64,000 nucleotides of DNA, from positions 5,191,501-5,255,500 of the forward strand of contig NZ_CP086136.1 in assembly GCF_017565645.3 (NCBI RefSeq), read 5' to 3'. Below are positions 1-8,897 of this stretch, piece after piece. The stretch comes from Bradyrhizobium barranii subsp. barranii (GTDB lineage Bacteria; Pseudomonadota; Alphaproteobacteria; Rhizobiales; Xanthobacteraceae). How positions within the stretch are numbered: position 1 is the stretch's first letter; each line of letters begins with the position of its first letter. The notes under the pieces are model-generated. The model was not told where the DNA came from and made no database searches. It saw only the letters and a list, made by a program, of their open reading frames with translations. The translations under genes and the position numbers were made by a program.

Positions 1-434
1 AGGATACTGCCTTCCGGTGTCTGCTTGCCTGCGGCCACCGTGGCATCGCCGATCACGATGCCATTGGCATCCTTGATGCCGTTGTTCTTGCCCTCGAGCT
101 GAGGCGCGCCGCCATTCATCATCACTGTTGAATCGGCGGTATAGACGACGGGATAGCCTTGGCCGCCGTTGAACTTCATTCGCCGGCCGCGCAGCTTGAA
201 CTGGTCTTGCGCATCGGCGAGCGTCATCTTGCCGGCGGTGACGTCGTCCTGGAGCGATTGCGCGAAGCCGTGCAGCAGATCGACTGCCGTCTGCATCTGG
301 CGCGCGCGATCTTCGAGCATGCGCGTCTTGCTGAGATAGGCTGACGCGACGATGAGGGCAGTCACGGTGAGCGCCGCAAGACAGACCATGCTGGCAAGCT
401 TGGTGCGGATTTTCAGGTGACTGAGCAGCGTCAT
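1..434 (-). CDS. Methyl-accepting chemotaxis protein, N-terminal part (cut by window edge)
   Basis: Inner-membrane chemoreceptor, N-terminal 144 residues only; the rest lies beyond position 1. It begins [20 protein letters not shown], a short cytoplasmic stretch followed by the first membrane helix, then the start of a periplasmic single-Cache domain with the RGRRMKFNGGQGYPVVY block that marks these sensors. It is closely similar to the complete receptor at 704-2395, so the two are tandem paralogues. The start is the ATG at 432-434, matching the start of the paralogue residue for residue. The signalling domain is not visible, so MCP identity is inferred from the paralogue. Confidence 0.85.
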   Translation of the reverse strand, partial: MTLLSHLKIRTKLASMVCLAALTVTALIVASAYLSKTRMLEDRARQMQTAVDLLHGFAQSLQDDVTAGKMTLADAQDQFKLRGRRMKFNGGQGYPVVYTADSTVMMNGGAPQLEGKNNGIKDANGIVIGDATVAAGKQTPEGSI

Positions 435-481
435 AACGGCCTCGCGAACGGTTGCAAAATGCTAATTCTCGCGCAGCCGTA

Positions 482-508
482 TCAGGAAGTCCTTACCATT
501 CCTGAACG
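482..508 (-). promoter_or_regulatory. Block shared upstream of both chemoreceptor genes (copy 1)
   Basis: Reading on the minus strand, about 50 bases upstream of the receptor start, the sequence GTTCAGGAATGGTAAGGACT recurs with few changes at 2442-2461 upstream of the second receptor. The block could be a promoter or control element duplicated with the genes. Its function is unknown. Confidence 0.35.
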
Positions 509-703
509 CAGGGCACGGCGTGTTCAGACGCGGCGCAATCTGCGCAGCCATGGACACGCATGTGCAGGGAAGACGCCGATGCCTGCGGCGACGTGTCCAG
601 AAAAATGCATCGTGATCGTGTTCGTGCGATCAATCCGGTGCGCTCCGAACATCGATTCGCAGATGCGTCGTCTTGTTCGGAACCTGCGCAGATGTTGCGC
701 GGC

Positions 704-2395
704 TTATGCCGCGCGCACGCCCGCCAGGAAGGTGCCGACCTCGCCTGAGAGCTGCTCGGCCTGCTTGGAGAGGTTGGAGGCGGCCGCGAGCACCATGCCG
801 GCGGCGTTGCCGGTCTCGTTCGCTGCGGTGCTGACGCCGCCGATATTGGTGGTGACTTCCTTGGTCGCTTCAGCGGTCTGCGAGACGCTGCGGGCGATCT
901 CGGCGGTGGCGGCGCCTTGCTCCTCGATGGCCGCGCCGATCGAGGTGGCGATCCGGCTGACTTCCTCGATGGTGGCGGTGATGCCGCCGATGGCGTCCAC
1001 GGCCTCCTTGGTCGCGCCCTGGATCTGGGCGATCTTGTCGCCGATCTCGCGGGTGGCTTCCGCGGTCTGGCTCGCCAGCGACTTCACCTCGGAGGCGACG
1101 ACGGCAAAGCCGCGGCCGGCTTCACCAGCGCGCGCGGCCTCGATGGTGGCATTCAGCGCGAGCAGATTGGTCTGCGCCGCGATGCTGGAGATCAGCTCGG
1201 CGACGTGCTCGATCTGCTGGGCGCCGTCAGAGAGGGCACGGACGATGGTGTCGGTGCGGCGTGCGCTGTCCACGGCGCGGCCGGTCACTTCGGCGGATTG
1301 CGCGACCTGGCGGCTGATCTCGGTGATGGAGGAGGAGAGCTCTTCGGCGGCAGCCGCGACCGTCTGGACGCGCTGGCTGGCTTCGGTGGCGGCCGAGCCG
1401 ACCACGGCGGCGCGGCGGTTGGTGCCCTCGGCCGTGGACGACATCGACTTGGCGGTGGTCTCGAGCTCGCCGGAGCCCGAGGCCATCAGGCCGACGAGCT
1501 GGCCGACCGAGGCATCGAAGCGGTCGGCGAGCGCGATCAGCGCGTCACGCTTCTCCTGCTCGCTGCGTGTCTTGGCGGCGATCTGTTCGGACTCCAGCGT
1601 GCGCGCCGTCAAAGCAGTCTGCCTGAGCACTTCGAGGGGTTCGGCCATGCGGCCGATCTCGTCACCGCGGCTGGTCTCCTCGACCGGCTTGTCGATGGCA
1701 CCGTCGGCGATCTCCTGCATGCGGGTCTTCTGGCGATCAAGCGCGCCGAGCACGTCGCGGGCGATCAGCCACGACAACGTCGCCATCAGCAGCATCAGGC
1801 CGAAGCCGACCGCGGCAAGCTCGAGCGTCAGCGCGCGCACATCGGCGTCGATGTCGTCGACATAGAGGCCATAGCTGATCGTCGCGTTCCAGGGAGCGAA
1901 CTTGCGCGCGAACACGGTCTTGCGCACCGCTTCGGTCTGGCCGGGGCGGGGATAAAGATAGGAGGCTACGCCGCCGCCATTCTGTTCGCCGGCCTTGAGG
2001 ATCGCGTCGGCAATCAGGACGCCGTTGGCGTCGATCGCGCCGGTGATCTTGCCTTCGAGCTGCTGGTTGGCGCCGTTGACGAGGAGGGACGTGTCGGCGT
2101 TGTAGACGACCGGATAGCCCTGGTTGCCGTTGAAGGTCATGCGCCGTCCGCGCATGTGGAACTGGGCCTTGGCCTCGGCCTGCGTCAGCTTGCCGGCGGT
2201 GACGTCGTCCTGGACCGACTGGGCGAGATTGTAGAGCATGTCGACCGCGGTCTTCATCTGCTGGACCCGGTCCTCCATCATGCGGCTCTTGCTGAGGAAG
2301 GCCGATACCGCGATGATGGCCGTGACTGTGAGAGCCGCAAGACAGACCATGCTGGTAAGCTTGGTGCGGATCTTCAGATGGCTCAGCAGCTTCAT
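704..2395 (-). CDS. Methyl-accepting chemotaxis protein with single-Cache sensor
   Basis: Complete 563-residue chemoreceptor. Order: membrane helix near residues 13-33; periplasmic sCache-type sensor to about 185 with the [20 protein letters not shown] block; second membrane helix about 190-213; HAMP segment to about 265; long cytoplasmic signalling coiled coil. The tip carries the conserved [20 protein letters not shown] hairpin that contacts CheA and CheW, followed by [15 protein letters not shown]. It lies just upstream of the second, partial paralogue on the same strand, an arrangement expected from tandem duplication. The ligand is unknown; sCache receptors often sense small organic acids. 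No cheA or cheW gene lies nearby. Confidence 0.95.
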   Translation of the reverse strand: MKLLSHLKIRTKLTSMVCLAALTVTAIIAVSAFLSKSRMMEDRVQQMKTAVDMLYNLAQSVQDDVTAGKLTQAEAKAQFHMRGRRMTFNGNQGYPVVYNADTSLLVNGANQQLEGKITGAIDANGVLIADAILKAGEQNGGGVASYLYPRPGQTEAVRKTVFARKFAPWNATISYGLYVDDIDADVRALTLELAAVGFGLMLLMATLSWLIARDVLGALDRQKTRMQEIADGAIDKPVEETSRGDEIGRMAEPLEVLRQTALTARTLESEQIAAKTRSEQEKRDALIALADRFDASVGQLVGLMASGSGELETTAKSMSSTAEGTNRRAAVVGSAATEASQRVQTVAAAAEELSSSITEISRQVAQSAEVTGRAVDSARRTDTIVRALSDGAQQIEHVAELISSIAAQTNLLALNATIEAARAGEAGRGFAVVASEVKSLASQTAEATREIGDKIAQIQGATKEAVDAIGGITATIEEVSRIATSIGAAIEEQGAATAEIARSVSQTAEATKEVTTNIGGVSTAANETGNAAGMVLAAASNLSKQAEQLSGEVGTFLAGVRAA

Positions 2396-2435
2396 CGCAG
2401 CCTCTACGAAATGGTTGTTATTGCTCGCATCGGTA

Positions 2436-2462
2436 GCATGAAGTTCTTACCAATCATGAACA
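2436..2462 (-). promoter_or_regulatory. Block shared upstream of both chemoreceptor genes (copy 2)
   Basis: On the minus strand, GTTCATGATTGGTAAGAACT lies about 45 bases upstream of the receptor start. It matches the block upstream of the first receptor (482-508) at most positions and at a similar distance. It may be a shared promoter element; no sigma-factor consensus was assigned. Confidence 0.35.
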
Positions 2463-2613
2463 TAGGCATGCGGCCGCCGGCCGCGCGCGTGACCGTTCGC
2501 AGCCTGATGCGCAACCGTGCAGGCAAAGCGACATGCGTCGGCGCACGTCAGCGCGTATGCTGGAAAAGATCGATGCTGGACTTTGGTGGTCATCGAGCCT
2601 GGCGGGAGCGGCA

Positions 2614-2700
2614 ATGAACCGATTCGTTCACCGCCTCATCATGTCCGCGCTGCTCGTCGCGGCCCTCGTCCTGATCTGGAACGTGCTGGGCTCGCGGTAG
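2614..2700 (+). CDS. Small single-helix membrane peptide (28 aa)
   Basis: A 28-codon frame starting ATG at 2614, preceded by GGGAG about seven bases upstream. The product starts MNRFVHRLIMSALLVAALVL and is almost entirely one hydrophobic segment with a basic N-terminus, so it would insert as a single membrane helix. It is bounded by a chemoreceptor promoter on the left and a hairpin right after its stop. No family is recognised. Short open frames arise by chance in GC-rich DNA, but the good ribosome site and hydrophobic pattern argue for a real gene. Confidence 0.4.
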   Translation: MNRFVHRLIMSALLVAALVLIWNVLGSR

Positions 2701-2703
2701 ATG

Positions 2704-2726
2704 ACACCGGCAAAGCTGCCGGTGCC
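2704..2726. terminator. Hairpin between convergent genes
   Basis: The inverted repeat ACCGGCA / TGCCGGT with a 4-base loop (2706-2723) lies between the small peptide gene and the convergent DoxX gene. There is no strong T-run, so it is a weak terminator candidate for both strands. Confidence 0.35.
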
Positions 2727-2755
2727 ATCCATGACTTGCGCGTCAATTGCGCGCG

Positions 2756-3199
2756 TCAGCGTCGCGCAAATGCGCCGCCGGTCGAGGCGCGTTCGTTGCC
2801 CAGCGCCGCATCGACGCTGATCGGGCCACCGCCGGCCGCCGAGAGATAGAGGCAGGCGAAGCAGAACAGGATGGCAAGCGTGCCGTTGTTGAGCAGCGGC
2901 AGGAGCACCGGCGTCTCGCCCTTGAGCATATGTCCCATGAAGTAGGCGAAGGCCATTTCACCGGAGAGGATGAAAGCGGCGAGGCGGGTGAACAGGCCGA
3001 GGATCAACAGCGCGCCAAGCACCAGTTCAAGCGTCCCGGCCGCGCCGTAAAGCGACATCAGTTCGACTTTCGCGAACATCGGCAAAGGCGGAAACTTGAA
3101 AAGCTTGGCTACGCCGAATTGAAACAGCAGCAGGCCGGTGATGAAGCGGAACAGGCTCAGGAGAACCGGTTCAAAGCGAGTGAGATAGGAAAAGTTCAT
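2756..3199 (-). CDS. DoxX family membrane protein
   Basis: A 147-residue integral membrane protein of the DoxX family: about four hydrophobic segments, with the family pattern LLRF-type first helix, LLLFQFGVAKLFKFPPLPMF, then GTLELVLGALLILGLFTRLA and FAYFMGHM. DoxX proteins are small quinone-pathway-associated or redox-linked membrane proteins of poorly defined function. The ATG at 3199 was chosen over an upstream one because it has GGAGGG eight bases before it and the family begins at this point. It stands alone, convergent with the small peptide gene. Confidence 0.85.
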   Translation of the reverse strand: MNFSYLTRFEPVLLSLFRFITGLLLFQFGVAKLFKFPPLPMFAKVELMSLYGAAGTLELVLGALLILGLFTRLAAFILSGEMAFAYFMGHMLKGETPVLLPLLNNGTLAILFCFACLYLSAAGGGPISVDAALGNERASTGGAFARR

Positions 3200-3418
3200 T
3201 GGTTTGTGCCCTCCATCCAATGGGCGACTTGGACCGTATTCAGTTCGGCCTCGCAAGCCACCCGGGGTCAATTCCGTGCTGACATTTTTGTCATGTGGAC
3301 AAAATATCGCAGTTCGTCCCTTAACTCCGGTTGCGCTCGACTGTTTCGCACGCGGAGCCGCGTGTGTCGCCCGTAATTTCCCGGTGACGCGGAGGGGTGC
3401 AGGTTACGTCGGGGAGAC

Positions 3419-4678
3419 CTACTCCCGCAAGGCAGGGACAATCAGAAATGGAATCATTCCGAGGATCACGCTCGCAAGTGCGAAGACGAGCAGGAGATTG
3501 TAGCCGTGCGTGAAGTCGTGGATGAGGCCGCCGCTCCATGAGCCGAACGCCGAACCCAATCCGCTGCCGATCGAGATGGTGCCGAAGATCGTGCCGACGC
3601 GCTTGCCGCGAAAAATCTTCATGGCGGTCGCTGTGATCAGCGGGCCGCGCGAGCCCATCATGCTGCCGAAACAGACGACGAAGCCGGTGAGCAGGATGAT
3701 GTTCGGATAATACTGCAAGAGCCAGAGCAGGACGATGCCGATGATCGAGATCGCGTAGCTGAGCAGTACCGAGGGCCGGCGCCCGATCAGCCCGTCGAGC
3801 GCGGATACGCCGAGCATGCCGAACACCAGCACCACGCCCGAAAAACCCCAGGCGGTTGCGGCCTGGAGCGGCGGAAAGCCGGCGTCGATGAGATAGGCCA
3901 CGATCTGCGCGGCGATCGAATACATGCCGACCGCGGTGAAGAAGAAGGTCGAGAACAGCGCCCAGAAGGCGTGGTGGCGCATCGCGCTCGCAAGCGTCCA
4001 GCCGTTGTCGATGAAATCAGGATCGGTCTTCTTGCTGACACGCGGCGAGCCGAGCGCGAACATGCGCCAGGGCAGAAGCAGCAGCGGCACGAGCAAACCG
4101 AGCGCGGCGAAGCCGTATACCTGATAGGCTTCACGCCAGCCGAGATGATCGATCAAAAGCTGCGAGGTCGGGAGCAGCGCCAGCACGCCGCCGCCCATCG
4201 CCGAATAGACCACCGCCATCGCGGTCGGCAGCCGTGGCCCAAACCAGCGGCCGAGCAGGATCGAGTTCGGCACAATGCCGATGAAGGCGACGCCAATGCC
4301 GACGCAGAGGCCGATCGAGAGCTGAAATTGCCAGAGCGCCTGCGCGTGCGCAGCGATCAGGAAGGCCGAGCCGAGCAGGAAAAGTCCGAGTGCGTAGACG
4401 ATGCGCGGTCCGGAATGGTCGAACAGGCGCCCGACCAGTGGCGCGGTCAGCCCGCTGATCAGCCAGGTCAGTGAGTAGATCGAGACGACCTGCGCACGGT
4501 CCCAGCCAAAGTTTTCGGAGATCGGCTTGAGGAAGACAGTGAAGCTCTCGCTGAGGCCGCGGCCGAGGACGGCGAGCGTGAAGCACAGTCCGAGCACGAT
4601 GAGTGCGGTGCGCACCGCATCTCGCTGCGTGCGTACGGCTTGTTCCCTCGAAGTTTCCCTGGGCGTGTTTTGATCCAT
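3419..4678 (-). CDS. MFS transporter (monocarboxylate-type)
   Basis: A 419-residue major facilitator superfamily carrier with twelve predicted membrane helices. The loop 2-3 signature appears as PLVGRLFDHSGPRIVY, and the N-terminal helix carries GRGLSESFTVFLKPISENFGW, a pattern seen in the monocarboxylate/oxalate-type MFS branch. Substrate is not predictable from sequence; a small organic anion is the likeliest class. It lies 56 bases downstream of tyrS on the same strand, so read-through is possible, but a shared function is not implied. Confidence 0.85.
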   Translation of the reverse strand: MDQNTPRETSREQAVRTQRDAVRTALIVLGLCFTLAVLGRGLSESFTVFLKPISENFGWDRAQVVSIYSLTWLISGLTAPLVGRLFDHSGPRIVYALGLFLLGSAFLIAAHAQALWQFQLSIGLCVGIGVAFIGIVPNSILLGRWFGPRLPTAMAVVYSAMGGGVLALLPTSQLLIDHLGWREAYQVYGFAALGLLVPLLLLPWRMFALGSPRVSKKTDPDFIDNGWTLASAMRHHAFWALFSTFFFTAVGMYSIAAQIVAYLIDAGFPPLQAATAWGFSGVVLVFGMLGVSALDGLIGRRPSVLLSYAISIIGIVLLWLLQYYPNIILLTGFVVCFGSMMGSRGPLITATAMKIFRGKRVGTIFGTISIGSGLGSAFGSWSGGLIHDFTHGYNLLLVFALASVILGMIPFLIVPALRE

Positions 4679-4734
4679 TGCCGGTCAGGGAGCGCGCTTC
4701 GGCGCGCCCTGACAAGCATCAAAAGCTCATACGC

Positions 4735-5988
4735 CTATGCAGGCCGGATCAGGACGTGCTTCTTCTTGCCGAAGGACAGCTTGATCACGCCCTCAGGTGT
4801 CAGATTGGCCGCCGACAGCGCCATCTTCTCGTCGCTGACGGACTCGTCGTTGACGCGCAGACCGCCGCCCTTGATCTGGCGCCGTGCCTCGCCATTGGAG
4901 GCAACCAGGCCTGCCTTGACGAAGGCGTTGAGCACGCCGAGGCCGGCGTCCAGCTCGCCGCGCGGAATTTCCACCGTCGGCAGGCTTTCGGCCAGCGCGC
5001 CTTCCTCGAAGGTGCGGCGCGCGGTTTCAGCCGCTTGGTTTGCCGCGTCGCGGCCGTGCAAGAGCGCGGTCGCCTCGGTCGCAAGCACCTTCTTGGCCTC
5101 GTTGATCTCGGAGCCGCCGAGCGCCTCGAGCTTCCTGATCTCGCTCATCGGCAGCGTCGTGAACAGTTTCAGGAATTTGCCGACGTCGGCGTCCTCGGTG
5201 TTGCGCCAGTATTGCCAGAAGTCATAGGGCGAGAACTGGTCGGCGTTCAGCCACACCGCGCCTTGCGCGGTCTTGCCCATCTTGGCGCCGGACGCCGTGG
5301 TCAGCAGCGGTGTCGTCAGCGCGAACAGCTGGTGGGTGCCCATGCGGCGGCCGAGATCGACGCCCATGATGATGTTGCCCCACTGGTCTGAGCCGCCCAT
5401 CTGCAATTTGCACCCGGTGCGCTTGGCGAGCTCGACGAAGTCGTAGGCCTGGCAGACCATGTAGTTGAACTCGATGAAGCTCATCTCCTGCTCGCGCTCG
5501 AGGCGCAGCCGCACGGAGTCCATGGTCAGCATGCGGTTGACCGAGAAATGCCGGCCGACGTCACGCAGCATCTCGATCCAGTTGAGCTTGGTCAGCCACT
5601 CCGCATTGTCGAGCATGACGGCGTCGCTCTTGCCGTCGCCGTAGCGCAGCACCTTTGCGAACACGCCGCGGATCGATTCCTTGTTGGCCTCGATCTCGGC
5701 GACGGTGCGCATCGCGCGGGTCTCGTCCTTGCCGGAGGGGTCGCCGACCATGGTGGTGCCGCCGCCCATCAGCGTGATCGGCTTGTTGCCGGACTGCTGG
5801 AGCCAGTGCAGCATCATCATGGTCAGGTAGTTGCCGATGTGCAGCGAGCGAGCGGTGCAATCGTAGCCGACATAGGTGGTCGCTTCGCCCTTGGCGGCGA
5901 GCGCGTCCAGCCCCTCGAAATCGGAGCACTGATGGATGAAACCACGTTCCTGCAGGGTATTGAGGAAATCCGATTTAAATGCAGTCAT
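4735..5988 (-). CDS. tyrS: Tyrosyl-tRNA synthetase
   Basis: Class I aminoacyl-tRNA synthetase that charges tRNA-Tyr in the cytoplasm; 417 residues, normal for the TyrRS-1 type. The HIGH-type motif is HIGN at 50-53, the tyrosine site region includes GGSDQWGN at 198-205, and the KMSKS-type loop is KMGKT at 236-240. A C-terminal S4 RNA-binding domain runs from about 350 to the end. The start at 5988 gives the standard N-terminus. It is divergent from anmK, with 164 bases between the starts; these two genes are neighbours in many alphaproteobacteria. Confidence 0.97.
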   Translation of the reverse strand: MTAFKSDFLNTLQERGFIHQCSDFEGLDALAAKGEATTYVGYDCTARSLHIGNYLTMMMLHWLQQSGNKPITLMGGGTTMVGDPSGKDETRAMRTVAEIEANKESIRGVFAKVLRYGDGKSDAVMLDNAEWLTKLNWIEMLRDVGRHFSVNRMLTMDSVRLRLEREQEMSFIEFNYMVCQAYDFVELAKRTGCKLQMGGSDQWGNIIMGVDLGRRMGTHQLFALTTPLLTTASGAKMGKTAQGAVWLNADQFSPYDFWQYWRNTEDADVGKFLKLFTTLPMSEIRKLEALGGSEINEAKKVLATEATALLHGRDAANQAAETARRTFEEGALAESLPTVEIPRGELDAGLGVLNAFVKAGLVASNGEARRQIKGGGLRVNDESVSDEKMALSAANLTPEGVIKLSFGKKKHVLIRPA

Positions 5989-6152
5989 CTGTCGGCGAGC
6001 CTGACAATTCTTGGTTTACTGTTTCGGGTGCAATTTAAGGGTCTCCCGTGGGAACTCGATTGCCACCCGCCACTTTGCCTGTGGCATTATAAGATGTGTC
6101 CCTCTGGCACAAGATCGGCATGCCGGAGGGGGTCTCTTGAGGACGCTGATCC

Positions 6153-7256
6153 ATGATGTTGACGGCACTCGGTTTGATGAGCGGCACCTCGCTGGACGGG
6201 GTGGACGTCGCGCTGATCGAAACCGACGGAAAGCAAGTGAAGGCGTTCGGGCCGTCCGGTTACCGGGCCTACAGCCCGGCGGAGCGCAATCTGCTGCGCC
6301 AGGCGCTGAGCGAGGCCGTGCACCTGCCGCGACGCGACGCCCGCCCGGGCGTTCTGGCCGAGGCCGAGCGCGCGGTGACGCTGGCCCATGCCGAGGCTGT
6401 GGCCGCCTTCATCGCCCAGAACCGGATGAAGCCGGAGGACATCGACATCGTCGGCTTCCACGGCCAGACGGTGCTGCATCGCCCCGAGAAGCGGCTTACG
6501 GTCCAGATCGGCGATGCGCCGGCGCTGGCCAGGGCGATCCATATCCCCGTGATGCACGACTTCCGCGCCGCCGACGTCGAGGCCGGCGGGCAGGGCGCGC
6601 CGTTCGTGCCGGTCTACCACCGGGCGCTCGTCCATTCGCTGGAGCGCGAAGGGCCGATCGTCGTCGTCAATATCGGCGGCGTCTCCAACATCACCTATAT
6701 CGACGGCAACGACACGCTGATCGCCTGCGACACCGGACCGGGCAACGCGCTGCTTGACGATTTCATGTACCGCACCATGAACCAGGCCTTCGATGCGGAA
6801 GGAAAGTTCGCAGCGCTCGGCAAGGCGGACGAAACCTGGATCGCGCGGGCACTGGAACTGCCGTTCTTCGCGGCTCTGCCGCCGAAATCGCTCGACCGCA
6901 ACGACTTTGCCGCGCTGAAGCTCGGCGATGTCCCGCCGGCCGACGGCGCCGCGACCCTGACTGCCTTCACCGCGGCCGCGATCGCCCGGATCATCTCGCT
7001 CCTGCCGCGCCGGCCGCGGAGCTGGATCGTCTGCGGCGGCGGCGCCCGCAACCTCACCATGCTGCGGATGCTGCGGGAGCGGGTGGGCTCGGCCACCGTC
7101 GAAGCCGCCGAGACGCTCGGCTGGGCCTCCGACGCCATCGAGGCGCAGGCCTTCGGCTTCCTTGCCGCCCGCGGCCTCAAGGGCCTGCCGCTGTCCTACC
7201 CGGCCACGACGGGGGTGCCGATGCCGATGACGGGCGGCGTGATGGCGCGGCCCTGA
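6153..7256 (+). CDS. anmK: Anhydro-N-acetylmuramic acid kinase
   Basis: Phosphorylates and opens 1,6-anhydro-MurNAc, released by lytic transglycosylases, to MurNAc-6-phosphate in cell-wall recycling. The 367-residue protein has the phosphate-binding GLMSGTSLDGVDVAL near the N-terminus, GFHGQTVLH, a DTGPGNALLDDF segment and CGGGARN, all standard for the family. The window also holds a lytic transglycosylase (59303-60532), which makes the substrate, but far away. The start ATG at 6153 gives a normal N-terminus; a second ATG follows immediately at 6156. Confidence 0.95.
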   Translation: MMLTALGLMSGTSLDGVDVALIETDGKQVKAFGPSGYRAYSPAERNLLRQALSEAVHLPRRDARPGVLAEAERAVTLAHAEAVAAFIAQNRMKPEDIDIVGFHGQTVLHRPEKRLTVQIGDAPALARAIHIPVMHDFRAADVEAGGQGAPFVPVYHRALVHSLEREGPIVVVNIGGVSNITYIDGNDTLIACDTGPGNALLDDFMYRTMNQAFDAEGKFAALGKADETWIARALELPFFAALPPKSLDRNDFAALKLGDVPPADGAATLTAFTAAAIARIISLLPRRPRSWIVCGGGARNLTMLRMLRERVGSATVEAAETLGWASDAIEAQAFGFLAARGLKGLPLSYPATTGVPMPMTGGVMARP

Positions 7257-7285
7257 GGTCCTGTCCTTAAGATCCAAGGTCGGTT

Positions 7286-7348
7286 GATGCAAATGCATCG
7301 ATCTTGACGAGTGAATGCAATTGCATTTATATTGGATGCAGTTGCATC
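7286..7348. promoter_or_regulatory. Array of three 14-bp palindromic operators
   Basis: Three near-perfect palindromes share the form RATGCANNTGCATY: GATGCAAATGCATC (7286-7299), AATGCAATTGCATT (7314-7327, perfect) and GATGCAGTTGCATC (7335-7348). Centres are 28 and 21 bp apart. The middle site fills the spacer of a predicted promoter and the third covers the expected transcription start, a layout that suits repression of the GST-SMR genes. The regulator is not identifiable; no regulator gene adjoins the operon. Confidence 0.75.
7304..7333 (+). promoter_or_regulatory. Predicted housekeeping promoter of the GST-SMR operon
   Basis: TTGACG at 7304-7309 and TATATT at 7328-7333 with an 18-base spacer form a good sigma-70 type promoter. 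The expected start is near 7340, about 29 bases before the GST start codon. Two of the three palindromes overlap it. Confidence 0.65.
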
Positions 7349-7368
7349 AAACCGCCGGGATCATTGCC

Positions 7369-8046
7369 ATGACCGCTTCACTGAAACTCATCAGCCACAA
7401 GCTCTGCCCCTATGTGCAGCGTGCCGTGATCGCGCTCAACGAGAAGGGCGTGCCGTTCGAGCGGATCGACATCGATCTTGCCAACAAGCCCGACTGGTTT
7501 CTGAAACTCTCGCCGCTCGGCAAGGTGCCGGTCCTGGTGGTGACGACGGAGAAGGGCGAGGTCGCGCTGTTCGAGAGCAACGTGATCTGCGAATACATCG
7601 AGGAGACGCAGGCAGGCCTCAAGCTGCATCCGGCGGATCCGTTGAAGCGCGCCGAGCATCGCGCCTGGATGGAGTTCGGCTCGGCGATCCTCGGTGACCT
7701 CTGGGGTCTGGAGACCACGACCGATCCGGCGACGTTCGAAGGCAAGCGCCAGGCGGTTGCGGCGAAATTCGCGCGCGAGGAGGCCGCGCTCGGTGCGGGG
7801 CCTTACTTCGCAGGTGATGCGTTCAGCCTCGTGGATGCGGTCTTCGCCCCGATCTTCCGCTATTTCGACCTGTTCGACGAATTGACCGAGCACGGCATCT
7901 TCAGCGATCTGCCGCAGGTCCGCACATGGCGCGCGGAGCTTGCGAAACGTCCAAGCGTGCGCACTGCAGTCGGCGCCGACTATCCGCAATTGCTGCGTGC
8001 CTTCCTGGTGCGCCACGACGCGCATCTGCTGAAGCTTGCGGCCTGA
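7369..8046 (+). CDS. Glutathione S-transferase family protein
   Basis: A 225-residue cytosolic GST. The N-terminal thioredoxin-fold domain (about 1-80) has SHKLCPYVQRAV, with Cys13 at the usual catalytic N-terminus position and the CPY pattern of Omega-like and stringent-starvation-like GSTs; LGKVPVLVV precedes the cis-Pro and FESNVICEYIEE ends the glutathione site. The C-terminal helical domain follows. The ATG at 7369 was chosen over upstream in-frame ATGs because those lie inside the operators and before the promoter's expected start. It is followed ten bases later by an SMR exporter, suggesting joint detoxification of an electrophile or cation. Confidence 0.9.
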   Translation: MTASLKLISHKLCPYVQRAVIALNEKGVPFERIDIDLANKPDWFLKLSPLGKVPVLVVTTEKGEVALFESNVICEYIEETQAGLKLHPADPLKRAEHRAWMEFGSAILGDLWGLETTTDPATFEGKRQAVAAKFAREEAALGAGPYFAGDAFSLVDAVFAPIFRYFDLFDELTEHGIFSDLPQVRTWRAELAKRPSVRTAVGADYPQLLRAFLVRHDAHLLKLAA

Positions 8047-8056
8047 GCGCACGCCA

Positions 8057-8380
8057 ATGTCGCAATCCATGGCCTGGCTGATGCTGGTGATCGCCGGTGC
8101 GCTTGATGTCGGCTGGGCGATCTCGATGAAATATGCGGAAGGCTACACGCGGGCAGGCTGGAGCATCGCCTCGCTGGTGCTGCTCGCCGCCTTCGTCTTC
8201 CTGCTCGGACGCGCTTTGCAGGTGCTGGAGGTCGGCGTCGCCTATTCGGTGTGGACCGGCATCGGTGCGGCCGGCACCTTCCTGTTGGGCGTCGTGCTGT
8301 TCGGCGAGACCTTGAGCGCGATGAAGCTTGCCGGCATCGCGCTCGTGCTGATCGGGATCGCCGCGCTCAAGCTGGCCTAG
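8057..8380 (+). CDS. sugE: SMR family transporter, SugE/Gdx-like
   Basis: A 107-residue small multidrug resistance protein with four membrane helices, which works as an antiparallel dimer. It aligns with E. coli SugE/Gdx, the guanidinium exporter, through MAWLMLVIAGALDVGWA, GVAYSVWTGIGAAGTFLLG and LAGIALVLIGIAALKL. The membrane-embedded acidic residue that is Glu in nearly all SMR proteins is Asp17 here (codon GAT). The gene is ten bases downstream of GST and probably in one operon. Its stop codon overlaps that of the convergent DUF1697 gene within CTAG. Confidence 0.88.
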   Translation: MSQSMAWLMLVIAGALDVGWAISMKYAEGYTRAGWSIASLVLLAAFVFLLGRALQVLEVGVAYSVWTGIGAAGTFLLGVVLFGETLSAMKLAGIALVLIGIAALKLA

Positions 8381-8889
8381 ATCTCCGCGGCCATCTTCGC
8401 GAGCGTTGCGACGGTATTCATGTTGCGCGCGGTGCCGGTCTTGGCGGCGGGGATGACGAGCTTCGACGTCCCCATGCCGTCGCCATAGTGCACGTAAATC
8501 TCGCGGCGGCCGAGGCGGAGCTCTTCGTTGTTCTGGCCGCGGATGCTGGTAAGCGCGTCTTCAGGTGGCGCCCTGTCGAGGAAGATCGCGACGGTGCGAT
8601 TGGGCGCTGCCTTTGGAAAAGGATTGTCGGCCGAGACTTGCGCCATCTCGGCGGCGCTACGCACGAGCACCCCGACCGGCGCGCCGGCGTAGGCGTGCAG
8701 GCGCTTTTCGAGGGCGGTCTTGATTGCAGCTTCCGACTTGCGGCTCGTGAAGACGACGTTGCCGCTCGCAATATAGGTGCGCACGGCGGCGAAGCCGAGC
8801 TCCTCGCACATGGCCTTGAGCTCGCTCATCGGCAGCTTGCCGGTGCCGCCGACATTGACGGCACGCAGCAAGGCGACGAAGGAGCCCAT
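8377..8889 (-). CDS. DUF1697 family protein
   Basis: A 170-residue soluble protein of the DUF1697 family. Family features: opening MGSFVALLRAVNVGGTGKLP, followed by LGFAAVRTYIASGNVVFTS, VLVRSAAEM and a C-terminal NMNTVATLAKMA. Biochemical function is unknown. The start at 8889 reproduces the standard N-terminus. It is eight bases downstream of the alpha/beta hydrolase gene on the same strand, so the two are probably co-transcribed. Confidence 0.88.
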   Translation of the reverse strand: MGSFVALLRAVNVGGTGKLPMSELKAMCEELGFAAVRTYIASGNVVFTSRKSEAAIKTALEKRLHAYAGAPVGVLVRSAAEMAQVSADNPFPKAAPNRTVAIFLDRAPPEDALTSIRGQNNEELRLGRREIYVHYGDGMGTSKLVIPAAKTGTARNMNTVATLAKMAAEI

Positions 8890-8897
8890 TTGAGGCC

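Noticed and set aside
417..2617. Long plus-strand open frames (482 and 566 codons) opposite the chemoreceptors
   Set aside because: They are antisense to a complete MCP gene with all expected domains, and their translations are low-complexity (Ala, Ser, Gly, Arg) with no family features.
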